Assembly (NCBI GenBank): GCA_046156035.1
Contig: JBJXEW010000025.1
Location: forward strand, 88,909-152,908
DNA from: JAEUIX01 sp046156035
Lineage (GTDB): Bacteria > Planctomycetota > Phycisphaerae > Phycisphaerales > UBA1924
Direction: 5' to 3'
Length of the DNA stretch: 64,000 nucleotides
Of the stretch, positions 26,086 to 34,377 are shown in pieces. Position 1 is the stretch's first letter, and each line of letters begins with the position of its first letter. Made by a program: the position numbers and the translations under genes. Below the pieces are notes generated by a model. That model was not told the origin of the DNA. It saw only the letters and a program-made list of their open reading frames with translations, and made no database searches.

Positions 26086-27867
26086 ATGCCCCCCACACCC
26101 CAGATCACCATCGACGGCCGCGTACACCAGTTCACGCCGGGCCAGATGATCATCCAGGTTGCCAACGCCGCCAACCAGGCGATCCCTCAATACTGCTACC
26201 ACGACGGCCTCTCCATCGTGGCCAGTTGCCGCATCTGCCTGGCCGAACTCTGGATGCCCAACAAGCAAACGGGCGCGCTCGAGCCCTACATGGGCGGCAA
26301 ACTCATGCCCACATGCCAGACGGCCTGCCTCGACGGCATGGTCGTCTACACCGACTCGCCCAAGTCCGTGGCCAACCAGAAGGCGGTGATGGAGTACCTC
26401 CTCATCAACCACCCGCTGGATTGCCCGGTGTGCGACCAGGCGGGCGAGTGCTTCCTGCAGGACTACTCCTACGAGTACGGGCGCGGGCAGTCGCGCTTCG
26501 AGGAGACCAAGGTCAAGCAGGCCAAGAAGGACCTCGGACCCCACGTCTACCTCTACGCCGACCGCTGCATCATGTGCACACGCTGCGTCCGCTTCACGCG
26601 CGAGGTGAGCGGCACCTCCGAACTCCTCATCGCCGGACGCGGCAACCGCGAGGAGATCGACGTCTTCCCCGGCCACCCCATCGACAACGAACTCTCCGGT
26701 AACGTCGTGGACCTCTGCCCCGTCGGTGCGCTCCTCGATAAAGACTTCCTCTTCGTCCAGCGCGTCTGGTTCCTCAAGAGCACGCCCTCCATCGACGGCC
26801 TCACCGCCAGCGGCGACAACATCCTGATCGAGCACAACGAGGGGAAGGTCTACCGCTTCAAGCCGCGCACCAACCTCGCCGTCAACAAGTGGTGGATCAC
26901 CGATGAGGTCCGCTTCGGCTGGAAGTTCATCCACCGCGAAGACCGCCTGAACACGCCCCGCCGCCGCCAGTTCGGCACGCAGGTTGACACCGACTTCGAG
27001 CGTGCCACGCGCGAAGCCGGCGAGAGCCTCAAGAAGGTCGCGGCGACGGGAAAGCGTCTCGGCCTGCTCGTCAGCCCCATGCTCTCCTGCGAAGAGGCGT
27101 ACATCCTCGCCAAGGCCGCGCTCGCCATCGACCCCAAAGCCTTCCTCGCTGTCGGGCCCATCCCCACGCACGGCGCTGACAAGGTTTTCCCCATCGGCAT
27201 CAACGAGGCCGACCCCAAGGCCTTCAAGATGTACGCCGAGAAGTGCCCCAACAGCCGCGGCGTTCGGCGTGTGCTGGAAGCCCTGAGCAAGGGCACAGCG
27301 CACAACGGCTACGTCCCGACGTTCGACCAGTTCATCACGCAGGTGCGCTCCGGCGAAGTCGCCGGCATCATCCTCACCGGCAATTACCCCAGCGACTGGG
27401 CGACGGACACGCTCATGACGGCACTTGGCGCAGTTGGCGCTGGTGGGACAGGCTCTGGTGGGGCGGACGTCCCGTCCGCCATGGCTTCATCCCGCCCCTT
27501 CTGCATCGTGCTCGACACGCTCCCCTCGCGCCTCACCGACCGCGCCGACATCCTCCTCCCCACCGCCACGTGGGCCGAGAAGGCGGGCTCCTTCGAGAAC
27601 GCCCGCAACATGGTGCAAGCCTTCGAGCAGGCCATCGCTGTCTTCGACGGCGCACGCGCCGAGGGCCAGGTCGCCACAGACCTGCTGCGCGCCGCCGGTG
27701 GAGAGGCCGCGCTCGCCGCGGCGGGCCTGTGCACGCTCTTCAACGCCGCCGACACGCGAAGCGCCATGGCCCGCACTCACGCCGACCTGGGCCTCTTCGC
27801 CACGGGCGTTCACGCGGCCAGCGTGCCCGTCCAACAGGTGCCGGATATGCAGGTCGTGGAGTTGTAG
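26086..27867 (+). CDS. nuoG: NADH-quinone oxidoreductase subunit G-like iron-sulfur protein
   Basis: A 593-residue protein with the NuoG cluster set. The 2Fe-2S ligands are Cys37, Cys48, Cys51 and Cys77. The N3-type ligands are His109, Cys113, Cys116 and Cys122 (HPLDCPVCDQAGEC). A 4Fe-4S set follows (CIMCTRCV ... LCPVGAL), then a short molybdopterin-type domain (ADILLPTATWAEKAGSFEN). No other complex I gene is adjacent. At residues about 456-466 the sequence GSGGADVPSA is encoded by an inserted family B palindrome (27452-27480), in frame. It follows the GT4 gene by 34 nt and precedes a small membrane protein. Confidence 0.88.
   Translation: MPPTPQITIDGRVHQFTPGQMIIQVANAANQAIPQYCYHDGLSIVASCRICLAELWMPNKQTGALEPYMGGKLMPTCQTACLDGMVVYTDSPKSVANQKAVMEYLLINHPLDCPVCDQAGECFLQDYSYEYGRGQSRFEETKVKQAKKDLGPHVYLYADRCIMCTRCVRFTREVSGTSELLIAGRGNREEIDVFPGHPIDNELSGNVVDLCPVGALLDKDFLFVQRVWFLKSTPSIDGLTASGDNILIEHNEGKVYRFKPRTNLAVNKWWITDEVRFGWKFIHREDRLNTPRRRQFGTQVDTDFERATREAGESLKKVAATGKRLGLLVSPMLSCEEAYILAKAALAIDPKAFLAVGPIPTHGADKVFPIGINEADPKAFKMYAEKCPNSRGVRRVLEALSKGTAHNGYVPTFDQFITQVRSGEVAGIILTGNYPSDWATDTLMTALGAVGAGGTGSGGADVPSAMASSRPFCIVLDTLPSRLTDRADILLPTATWAEKAGSFENARNMVQAFEQAIAVFDGARAEGQVATDLLRAAGGEAALAAAGLCTLFNAADTRSAMARTHADLGLFATGVHAASVPVQQVPDMQVVEL
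27452..27480. repeat. Palindromic repeat family B, copy 2, inside nuoG
   Basis: GCTCTGGTGGGGCGGACGTC then CCGTCCGCC, identical over its core to the intergenic copy at 19586. It is read in frame in a Gly/Ala-rich loop between two conserved segments of the nuoG-like protein. Confidence 0.88.
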
Positions 27868-27891
27868 AACGCCCACCGGAGGACTGACGCC

Positions 27892-28155
27892 ATGCCCGGC
27901 CCCGGTTCCACCAACACGCTCATCGTCGTCGTCGTGGTCGTCCTCGTCGTCACGCTCGGCGCGCTCATCTTCTTCTGGTGGCGCTCCATGTACGGCGTCT
28001 GGAGCATGAAGCACACCGACCGCGCCAAGGCCTCCACCCGCGCTGACGGTCTCGATGCCGCGTCGATCGTGGTTCTTTCCTCCGGCTCGCACCACGACAG
28101 CGAACGCAAGCACGACCGCGATGGAGACGGGGGCGGCGGCGGGGGTGGAGATTGA
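27892..28155 (+). CDS. Small single-pass membrane protein
   Basis: An 87-residue protein of unknown function. A hydrophobic helix (LIVVVVVVLVVTLGALIFFWW, about residues 10-30) is followed by a charged tail that ends in a His/Asp/Gly-rich run (DGDGGGGGGGD). GGAGG lies 11 nt before the ATG. Its stop codon overlaps the TTG start of the GAF-PP2C phosphatase (TTGA), so the two are translationally coupled, and the small protein could be a membrane partner of the phosphatase. Confidence 0.7.
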   Translation: MPGPGSTNTLIVVVVVVLVVTLGALIFFWWRSMYGVWSMKHTDRAKASTRADGLDAASIVVLSSGSHHDSERKHDRDGDGGGGGGGD

Positions 28156-29468
28156 GCGCGCCGCACCGCTCCTGGGGCCCGTGGGCCGAGCGTCTCGCCC
28201 GCGTAGACGAGATGATGCGCGACATGTCGGCCCACACCGACCCGCAGGCCATGGTCCAGCAATACGGCCGGCGCGTCCGCGAGTTCTTCGGCACCACCGA
28301 CTTCGTCTCCCTCAGCCGCCGCGGCGTGCAACCGCCGTTCTTCCGCGTCACGCGCTCCAGCAAGTGGCAGGGCCGGGCGATTGACCCGTGGAAGGACGGC
28401 CACAAACTTCCCCTCCTCTCCGGCGGCCTCCTGGGCGAACTGCTCTACGCCGACCGTCCGCAACTCATCAACGACTTCACGCCCGACCCGGCCGACCCCG
28501 GCTACGAACACCTCGCGGGTTCGCGGGCTCTGCTGGCCATCCCACACTACGAGAACGGTGTGGCCGTCAACATGGTCGTCTCCCTCCAGGCCGAGGTCGG
28601 CGGCTTTGAACCCGAACTCGTCCCCGAACTTGTGTGGACCTCCAGCCTCTTCGGGCGAGCCACGGGTTCGCTCGTGCTGTCGCGGAAACTCGCGGCGGCG
28701 AACGCCGCGCTGGAACACGAGATGAACGTGGTCGCGGAGATTCAGCGGTCGCTGCTGCCCTCGACGCTGCCGGACCTGCCGACCCTGGACCTCGCGGCGG
28801 AGTACTGCCCCTCAACCCGTGCCAGCGGCGACTACTACGACTTCTTCCCGCTGGCGGACGGGCGGCTGGGGATGTTGATCGCGGATGTTTCGGGGCACGG
28901 CACGCCCGCGGCGGTGCTGATGGCGATTCTGCACGCAATCGCGCACATGCGGCCGGGGGAGCCGGACCCGCCCGCGCACGTGCTGAGTGATCTGAACGCG
29001 GCGCTGGCGGCGCGCTACACGATGACGACGGGGACGTTCGTGACGGCGTTTTACGGTGTCTACGACCCGCGTTCACGCCGGCTGACGTACTCGAGCGCAG
29101 GCCACAACCCGCCGCTGTTGCTGGACGGGCAGACGGGGGCGGTGGGGCGGCTTGACCGCGCGCAGGGCCTGCCGCTGGGCGTGCTGGACGATTCAAAATA
29201 CACCGACGCGAGCACCCCCCTGGACCCCGGCGACACGCTCGTGCTCTACACCGACGGCATCACCGAGGCCCACGCGCCGGCCAACACCACGGGCGACCGC
29301 CTCTTCGGCGAGGCACGCCTTGAAGCAACGATCTACCGCTGCGCCAAGGTCGCGCCCGTTGCCGGCGCCCAAGGCGTGATCGACGAGATTCTCCGCGACG
29401 TGGAGGCTTTCGCCAACGGTCGCCCTGCCGACGACGACCGGACGATCGTGGTGGGCCGGGTGCGCTAG
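28152..29468 (+). CDS. GAF-PP2C (SpoIIE/RsbU-type) serine phosphatase
   Basis: A 438-residue regulator. An N-terminal GAF-like sensor domain (about 25-175) is followed by a short coiled linker (LAAANAALEHEMNVVAEIQRSLLP) and a PP2C/SpoIIE catalytic domain. Its metal-binding motifs GDYYDFFPL, IADVSGHGTPAA and YTDGITEAH are intact. Such enzymes dephosphorylate STAS anti-anti-sigma factors; the STAS protein at 10151 is a candidate substrate by inference only. It starts at TTG overlapping the previous stop, with GGTGGAG just upstream. Base composition within the gene is uneven, changing from C-ending to G-ending codons near 28640. Confidence 0.92.
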   Translation: MSAPHRSWGPWAERLARVDEMMRDMSAHTDPQAMVQQYGRRVREFFGTTDFVSLSRRGVQPPFFRVTRSSKWQGRAIDPWKDGHKLPLLSGGLLGELLYADRPQLINDFTPDPADPGYEHLAGSRALLAIPHYENGVAVNMVVSLQAEVGGFEPELVPELVWTSSLFGRATGSLVLSRKLAAANAALEHEMNVVAEIQRSLLPSTLPDLPTLDLAAEYCPSTRASGDYYDFFPLADGRLGMLIADVSGHGTPAAVLMAILHAIAHMRPGEPDPPAHVLSDLNAALAARYTMTTGTFVTAFYGVYDPRSRRLTYSSAGHNPPLLLDGQTGAVGRLDRAQGLPLGVLDDSKYTDASTPLDPGDTLVLYTDGITEAHAPANTTGDRLFGEARLEATIYRCAKVAPVAGAQGVIDEILRDVEAFANGRPADDDRTIVVGRVR

Positions 29469-29481
29469 CGCGCGCGCGTCT

Positions 29482-29511
29482 CCCCTCCCTTTGGGAGGGG
29501 CAGGGGGAGGG
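29482..29511. repeat. Palindromic repeat family C-like hairpin
   Basis: CCCCTCCC-TTT-GGGAGGGG followed by CAGGGGGAGGG, 13 nt after the phosphatase stop and 27 nt before truA. It is a relative of the elements at 284, 39811, 40836 and 54814. Confidence 0.65.
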
Positions 29512-29538
29512 TCGCTCACACGCTTCTACCCTTCCCCC

Positions 29539-30474
29539 GTGCCCCGCTACAAACTCACCATCGCCTACGACGGCACCGACTTCTGCGGCTGGCAGAAGCA
29601 GGAACCCCTGGCGGACACGAACCCCGACCGTGAGGCAGGGGCAGGCGGCACACCGGCCGGTGCCGACGCTCGCCCGACAGGCTCGGCGTTCGGACCATCC
29701 ACACCCCTCATCGAGTCCACACGCGAGGGCCGCGTCGCCCTCCGCACCGTGCAGGGTGTGCTGGAGCAGGCGGTGCGTGGTGTGACCCGCGAGAGCGTTG
29801 AACTCTCCGGTGCCAGCCGCACCGACTCCGGCGTACACGCACGCGGCCAGGTCGCCGCCTTCACCTGCGAGCCGCGCGAGCCAGAGACCGACATCGCGGG
29901 CACATCCGGCCGCACCGGCTGGCCCATCTCCCGCGGCACATCCGGCCTGCTTGCCGCCATCAACTCTCGCCTGCCGGACGATGTCGTCGTCGTCGCCGCG
30001 GAACCCGCCGACAACGCCTTCGATCCCGTGGCCGATGTGGTAAGCAAGGAATACACCTACACCTTCCACGTCTCGCCCTCGCGCCCGCTCTGGGACCGGC
30101 GCTTCGTCCATCACGTCTGGAACCCCGCCGGCCTGAACGTCGAGCCGATGAACACGGCCGCGGCCATGCTCGTGGGCGAGCACGATTTCGCGGCATTCGC
30201 CGCGGCGGGCCACGGCCGCCTCAGCACCGTCCGCACGATCCACGCCCTCACCGTCGCGCGCGAGTCGCCCGAGCGGGTCGTCCTGCGCATCTCCGGCAGC
30301 GGCTTCCTCTGGAACATGGTGCGGATCATCAGCGGAACGCTCATGGATGTCGGCCTGGGCCGCCGCACCGCCGCGGATGTTTGCACCGCGCTCGAATCGG
30401 GTGAGCGCACCAAGGCCGGGCCGACGCTGCCGCCGGAAGGGCTGTGTTTGGAGTGGATCAGGTATGGGGGGTGA
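29539..30474 (+). CDS. truA: tRNA pseudouridine(38-40) synthase with N-terminal insertion
   Basis: TruA makes pseudouridine at positions 38-40 of the tRNA anticodon arm. The GTG start at 29539 gives PRYKLTIAYDGTDFCGWQKQ. The catalytic Asp is in GASRTDSGVHA, and the C-terminal GSGFLWNMVRIISGTL is canonical. Between GWQKQE and RTVQG there are about 46 residues where E. coli has six or so. The extra DNA (about 29608-29740) contains palindromes such as CACCGGCCGGTG and reads like repeat-derived sequence kept in frame. A smaller extra segment (about residues 118-134) follows QVAAF. Confidence 0.92.
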   Translation: MPRYKLTIAYDGTDFCGWQKQEPLADTNPDREAGAGGTPAGADARPTGSAFGPSTPLIESTREGRVALRTVQGVLEQAVRGVTRESVELSGASRTDSGVHARGQVAAFTCEPREPETDIAGTSGRTGWPISRGTSGLLAAINSRLPDDVVVVAAEPADNAFDPVADVVSKEYTYTFHVSPSRPLWDRRFVHHVWNPAGLNVEPMNTAAAMLVGEHDFAAFAAAGHGRLSTVRTIHALTVARESPERVVLRISGSGFLWNMVRIISGTLMDVGLGRRTAADVCTALESGERTKAGPTLPPEGLCLEWIRYGG

Positions 30475-30494
30475 TCCGATGATACTGTTCAGCG

Positions 30495-31172
30495 ATGGCA
30501 GCGGGTTTGGGCGAAGGTGTGTACAGCGTGCAGGAGGCATCAGCCCTCTCCGGCGTTTCGCCGCGCCGCATTCGTCGCTGGCATGAAGGCTACACGTTTG
30601 GGCCGCTGGACCGTCGCCACAGAATGCCCCCGGTCGTCGCGGTTCAGCCGCGACACTTTGACGGTGTCCTGCAGCTCTCGTTTCTGGACCTGATCGAAAT
30701 CCGGCTGATAGAGGAGTTCCTGAAGTTCGGGGTCAGTTGGAAGGAGTTGAGGCACGCGGCCCGTGCCGGCGCGGAGTTGCTCAAAACGGACTACCCATTT
30801 GCGAGCATGAAGTTCAAGACCGACGGTCGCCAGATCTTTGCCGACATCAAGGCAAATGGGCGGGCCCGTGAACTCGTCCACATCCGGAAGAGGCAGCAGG
30901 TGTTTCGCAGCGTCATTGAACCTGCCCTGCGGGGAGTTCAGTTCGATTCGTCTCGTGCGGTCCGTTGGTGGCCGCTGGGGACCACCGGCCGAGTCGTCAT
31001 TGATCCGCTGGTCTGCTTCGGGAAGCCCGTGGGCTCCAGGAGCGGCGTGCCCGTGGCGATCCTTGCAAGCCACGCGGCACGACATGGCGTTCCAACGACC
31101 GTTCGGTGGTACGGCGTTGACTCTCAGGAAGTGCAGGATGCCCTGCGATTCTCCGAGCGAATCGCGGCATGA
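30495..31172 (+). CDS. Antitoxin-like protein: MerR-type HTH plus DUF433
   Basis: A 225-residue protein. The N-terminus has a MerR-like helix-turn-helix (YSVQEASALSGVSPRRIRRW). The C-terminal 60 residues (VVIDPLVCFGKPVGSRSGVPVAILASHA...) match DUF433, a small HTH-like domain common in antitoxins paired with PIN-like proteins. It would bind its own promoter and neutralise the neighbouring toxin. The stop overlaps the start of the next gene (ATGA), as expected for a toxin-antitoxin operon. Base composition is less extreme than in neighbouring genes, which may indicate acquisition. Confidence 0.82.
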   Translation: MAAGLGEGVYSVQEASALSGVSPRRIRRWHEGYTFGPLDRRHRMPPVVAVQPRHFDGVLQLSFLDLIEIRLIEEFLKFGVSWKELRHAARAGAELLKTDYPFASMKFKTDGRQIFADIKANGRARELVHIRKRQQVFRSVIEPALRGVQFDSSRAVRWWPLGTTGRVVIDPLVCFGKPVGSRSGVPVAILASHAARHGVPTTVRWYGVDSQEVQDALRFSERIAA

Positions 31173-31570
31173 GGTTCTTCTTTGACAACTGCGTGTCGCA
31201 CCGTCTCGCCACCGCCTTGCACGCACTTGTTGAGCCCGGACACAAGGTCGTTCATCTGAGAGAGATGTGGCCGCGTGCGGATCGCGTCACGGTGCCCGAT
31301 ACGGAGTGGATCGAGCGGCTCTCGCGCGAGTCGGACTGGGTGGTTATCAGCGGTGACATCAGAATCCGAACCCGACCGGCCGAGCGCGATGCTCTGCGGC
31401 GCGCTCGCTTGTCGACCTTCTTTCTTGCGGACGGATACACCCGGCTGCCTGAGTGGGAGCAGGTCCGCTGGCTGATCAACAAGTGGCCGGAGATCGTCGA
31501 TCTTGCGAGCAGAACGGCAGAGGGCAGCATGTTTCGCGTGCCGAAACGCGGCAAGATCGAGACCTTCTGA
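31169..31570 (+). CDS. PIN-like (DUF5615/Mut7-C type) putative toxin
   Basis: A 133-residue protein with the small PIN-like layout: an N-terminal strand with acidic residue (MRFFFDNCVSHRL), a second acidic site (WVVISGDIRI) and a C-terminal helix. PIN-like toxins are Mg-dependent RNases; this subgroup is poorly characterised, so the activity is inferred from the motif and from the DUF433 neighbour. The start overlaps the antitoxin stop by four bases. The glycosyltransferase GTG start follows only two bases after its stop, so the pair is apparently co-transcribed with that gene. Confidence 0.8.
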   Translation: MRFFFDNCVSHRLATALHALVEPGHKVVHLREMWPRADRVTVPDTEWIERLSRESDWVVISGDIRIRTRPAERDALRRARLSTFFLADGYTRLPEWEQVRWLINKWPEIVDLASRTAEGSMFRVPKRGKIETF

Positions 31571-31572
31571 TC

Positions 31573-32859
31573 GTGCGCATCCTCCACATCTCAACCCGGC
31601 TCATCCTCGGCGGCTCGCAAGAGAACACCGTTCTCTCCTGCGAAGGCCAGGCCCGGCGCGGCCACGAGGTTCACCTCGCCTTCGGCCCCATCTACGGCCC
31701 CGAAGGCTCGCTCCTCGAGCGCGTCGAGCGCTTCCGCACGCCTGACAAGCGCCCCATCTCCACACACGTTGTGCCGGACATGATCCGCGCCATCCATCCG
31801 CTCCGCGACTGGCGTGCTTACCGCCAACTCATCGCCCTCATCCGCGCCACCAACCCCGACATCGTCCACACGCACTCGAGCAAGGCCGGCGTGCTGGGCC
31901 GCGCCGCGGCGTGGGCGTGCCGCAGCCCCGCCGTCATCCACACCATCCACGGCCCGCCCTTCTACACCGGTCAGAATCCGCTGGTGCGACGCCTGTACAT
32001 CGAGTCGGAGCGCTTCGCCGCGAAACGCTGCCACATGATCGTCTCCGTTGCCGACGCGATGACCAACCAGTATCTCGCCGAACGCATCGGCACGCCCGAG
32101 CGGTACATCACCGTGCGCTCGGGCATGGAGGTGGAGACGTTCCTGCACGCCGCGCCGGGAGAAGACCGCGCGGCAATGCGCTCGCGGCTCGGGCTGGCCG
32201 ACGGCGACTTCGTCATCGGCACCGTCGCGCGGCTCGCCCATCAGAAGGGGCACGACGACCTGCTCGATGCGCTGGCGGGGCAGGTGCGGTCTGATCGCCG
32301 CTGGAAACTCCTCTGGATCGGCGACGGGTGGTGGCGCGAGCGCCTCGTGAGCAAGGCCCGCTCGCTGGGCCTGGGCGTGGCCGAGTTGGACAGCGGCTCG
32401 GCGGCCCAGCGAAGCGATCGGTCCGGTGCGCAGGTGATCATCACGGGCCTGGTTCCTCCTGAGCGTGTTCCCGGACACATGCGCGCGATGGATGTGCTCG
32501 CCCATCCGAGTTACCGCGAGGGCCTCCCCCGCACCGTGCCCCAGGCGCTGCTCTGCGGCACGCCCGTCGTCGCCTATGACACCGACGGAACCGGCGAGGC
32601 CTGCCGCGATCCCGCGCGCGTGGGCGCGGCACACGCAACCGGCTTGCTCGTGCCCCCCGGCAACCACCCAGGCCTGAGCGCGGCGATCCGCTGGATGCAC
32701 GACCACCCCGCGGAGCGTGCCGCGATGGCCCAGCGCGGCCGGGCGTGGTGCGCGGCCGAGTTTGCCGCCGAAAGAATGGTGGCCGATCTTGAGGGCGTGT
32801 ACGAGCGTGCGATCCAACTGGCTCGTGGCTCTGGACGGGCCGCTCAACCCACGCCCTGA
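31573..32859 (+). CDS. GT4-family glycosyltransferase
   Basis: A 428-residue GT-B glycosyltransferase. It opens with RILHISTRLILGGSQENT, a typical GT4 N-terminal strand with a GGxxxN loop, then DIVHTHSSKAG and HTIHGPPFY. The C-terminal donor domain contains VARLAHQKGHDDLL and PSYREGLPRTVPQALLCG, where EGxPxxxxEA-like catalytic residues are partly replaced. It probably adds a sugar to a polysaccharide precursor or lipid carrier. The GTG at 31573 is the only start that keeps the first beta-strand. The upstream neighbour is the toxin-antitoxin pair, an unusual operon partner. Confidence 0.88.
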   Translation: MRILHISTRLILGGSQENTVLSCEGQARRGHEVHLAFGPIYGPEGSLLERVERFRTPDKRPISTHVVPDMIRAIHPLRDWRAYRQLIALIRATNPDIVHTHSSKAGVLGRAAAWACRSPAVIHTIHGPPFYTGQNPLVRRLYIESERFAAKRCHMIVSVADAMTNQYLAERIGTPERYITVRSGMEVETFLHAAPGEDRAAMRSRLGLADGDFVIGTVARLAHQKGHDDLLDALAGQVRSDRRWKLLWIGDGWWRERLVSKARSLGLGVAELDSGSAAQRSDRSGAQVIITGLVPPERVPGHMRAMDVLAHPSYREGLPRTVPQALLCGTPVVAYDTDGTGEACRDPARVGAAHATGLLVPPGNHPGLSAAIRWMHDHPAERAAMAQRGRAWCAAEFAAERMVADLEGVYERAIQLARGSGRAAQPTP

Positions 32860-32888
32860 TATGACCGAGATGGATGGTGCCGGCGTGT

Positions 32889-32914
32889 GCAGGCCGCCGG
32901 GGAGGACGGCCTGC
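32889..32914. terminator. Hairpin between convergent GT4 and flgM genes
   Basis: A perfect 8-bp stem GCAGGCCG/CGGCCTGC with a 10-nt loop, located between two convergent genes. There is no T tract, so termination would need help from other factors. Confidence 0.35.
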
Positions 32915-32944
32915 CGCGCCGGAGTTCAGTCTTTGCCGGCCCGC

Positions 32945-33217
32945 TCAGTCTTGCAGGTCGCGCAGCAGGCGGTCAATCGCCCGCTCGAACTTGTCGGGGT
33001 GCAAGTACGTGCCCGCGGCCAGCGCACCCTTCACTTCATCGACCCTGCCTTGGCGCACCGGGCGGTCGGTCTCGCTGGCCTCCCGAGCCTCGTCGGAGAT
33101 TTCGACACTGTCGATCACGCGCGGGTACGCGGCGGGCGCGGTGCCCGCGGCCGCGAGGGCCACAGGGCGGCCGAGGGTGACGGAAGAGAGGCCATTGAGG
33201 GCGGCGATGGATTCCAT
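32945..33217 (-). CDS. flgM: FlgM-like anti-sigma-28 factor
   Basis: A 90-residue protein. Its C-terminal half, RVDEVKGALAAGTYLHPDKF followed by ERAIDRLL, has the FlgM signature (RxxxVxxLKxxIxxGxY...AxxLL) that binds and holds the flagellar sigma factor FliA. The N-terminal half is low-complexity and likely unfolded, as in known FlgM proteins. It stands alone: no flagellar gene is visible within the window. Upstream on its strand is an A/T-richer 248-nt gap shared with the divergent exported protein. Confidence 0.82.
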   Translation of the reverse strand: MESIAALNGLSSVTLGRPVALAAAGTAPAAYPRVIDSVEISDEAREASETDRPVRQGRVDEVKGALAAGTYLHPDKFERAIDRLLRDLQD

Positions 33218-33465
33218 GCGATCACTCCGTCACAAGGGGCTCGTCGCTCCGCGAAAACCGAGCCCGGGCGAATGGATAGGTGGGGCAAACCCAGCATCCA
33301 TGCCGAGGCCGCTTTCTTGAGGCCGAGAACCTGTTGTACGTTTCCGAAAACCTGGGACTGTCTGTACCGCGATCTGCTTTTTTATCGACTAAACTCTCTC
33401 GGACCTTGAGCCCTTCCGGATTTTCGGCACAAACCGCGTAACCGTCCTCTGCACAAGGCTTTACG
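33218..33465. other. A/T-richer divergent intergenic region
   Basis: This 248-nt gap between divergent flgM and the exported protein contains the window's clearest A/T patch (TGCTTTTTTATCGACTAAAC around 33376-33395). On the minus strand, GTCGATAA resembles the -10 box GCCGATAA of sigma-28 promoters, but no matching -35 is seen. No riboswitch or convincing DnaA box was found. Confidence 0.4.
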
Positions 33466-34377
33466 ATGCAACCCCACCGTCGGCTCGTGCCCCCCCAAGT
33501 GCGTGGATTGTGCAGAGCAAACCTTGCGCTGCTGGTGCTTGCGCTCACGGCCGGCGCGGCCCACCGCGAGGTTTGCGCCCAGGCAACCAAGCCCGCGGCC
33601 AACCCCAAAGACGCGCGCGAGGTGCTCGCCCCCCCCACCGCCCGCAAACCCGCAGGTGCGCCAGCAGATGCACAGGCCCCCACCGCCGCCGCGACCAGCG
33701 AAGGGTGGACCATCGTCCTCGCGGGTTTTCGAGAGGCCGATCGCCAAGCCGCGGCAGACGCTTCGCTCCCGAAAATCCGCGCCGTCGCGGGCCTTGAGGG
33801 CGCGTTTGTCTCGGCGCGGCCCAAGAGCGTGCTCATCGGCATCGGCCGCTTCAAGGACGCCAGCGACCCCGAAGCCCAGACGCTGCTCAAACGCGTGCGC
33901 GAGATCGTGGTGAATGGCCAGAAGGTCTTTGCCGATGCGTTTCTCGCGCCGCCTACCGACCAGACCAACCTGGGGGCTCGTCCGGAGTACAACCTGCTCA
34001 CCGCGCGCGAGCAGTTCGGCAAGCGTGCCGCGGCAACACTGCAGGTGGCTGTGTACGGCCGGCGCGATCTGGCCAACCCCACACCGGCGGACCTGGCGGA
34101 GACCCGCCGCGCGGCGGAGCAGGGCGCGGCAAGCCTGCGGCGCGATGGCGAACTGGCCTTTTATTACCACGGCACGCGCCTGAGCATGGTGACGGTGGGC
34201 GTCTTCAGCAACGAAGACCTGAAGCCCGGCGCCTCGCCCGCGCTGGAGGCGCTGCGGAAAAGGTTCCCGCACAACCTGTACAACGGGAGCGGCATCCGCG
34301 AGAAGACGCGGGCGGGTGGAAGCGCGGGCGACCTCGGCTTGCAGAAGAGCGAGCCTGTGGCGATACCGGAGCGGTGA
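33466..34377 (+). CDS. Exported protein of unknown function (SPOR-like region)
   Basis: A 303-residue protein. A signal peptide with an unusually long basic n-region (about residues 1-40, ending REVCAQA) is followed by an Ala/Pro-rich linker and a compact domain from about residue 84. That domain begins WTIVLAGFREADRQAAADA and has alternating strands and helices (SVLIGIGRFKDASDPEAQTLLKRVREI). This pattern resembles SPOR/sporulation-repeat peptidoglycan-binding modules, but the match is weak and no function is claimed. It is monocistronic and followed by a long repeat-rich region. Confidence 0.65.
   Translation: MQPHRRLVPPQVRGLCRANLALLVLALTAGAAHREVCAQATKPAANPKDAREVLAPPTARKPAGAPADAQAPTAAATSEGWTIVLAGFREADRQAAADASLPKIRAVAGLEGAFVSARPKSVLIGIGRFKDASDPEAQTLLKRVREIVVNGQKVFADAFLAPPTDQTNLGARPEYNLLTAREQFGKRAAATLQVAVYGRRDLANPTPADLAETRRAAEQGAASLRRDGELAFYYHGTRLSMVTVGVFSNEDLKPGASPALEALRKRFPHNLYNGSGIREKTRAGGSAGDLGLQKSEPVAIPER

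Noticed and set aside
33218..33465. Replication origin or c-di-GMP riboswitch in the A/T-rich gap
   Set aside because: The composition switch nearby made an origin worth considering, but no good TTATNCACA boxes or dnaA/dnaN were found. The short GCAAACC-like word does not come with the rest of a GEMM fold.
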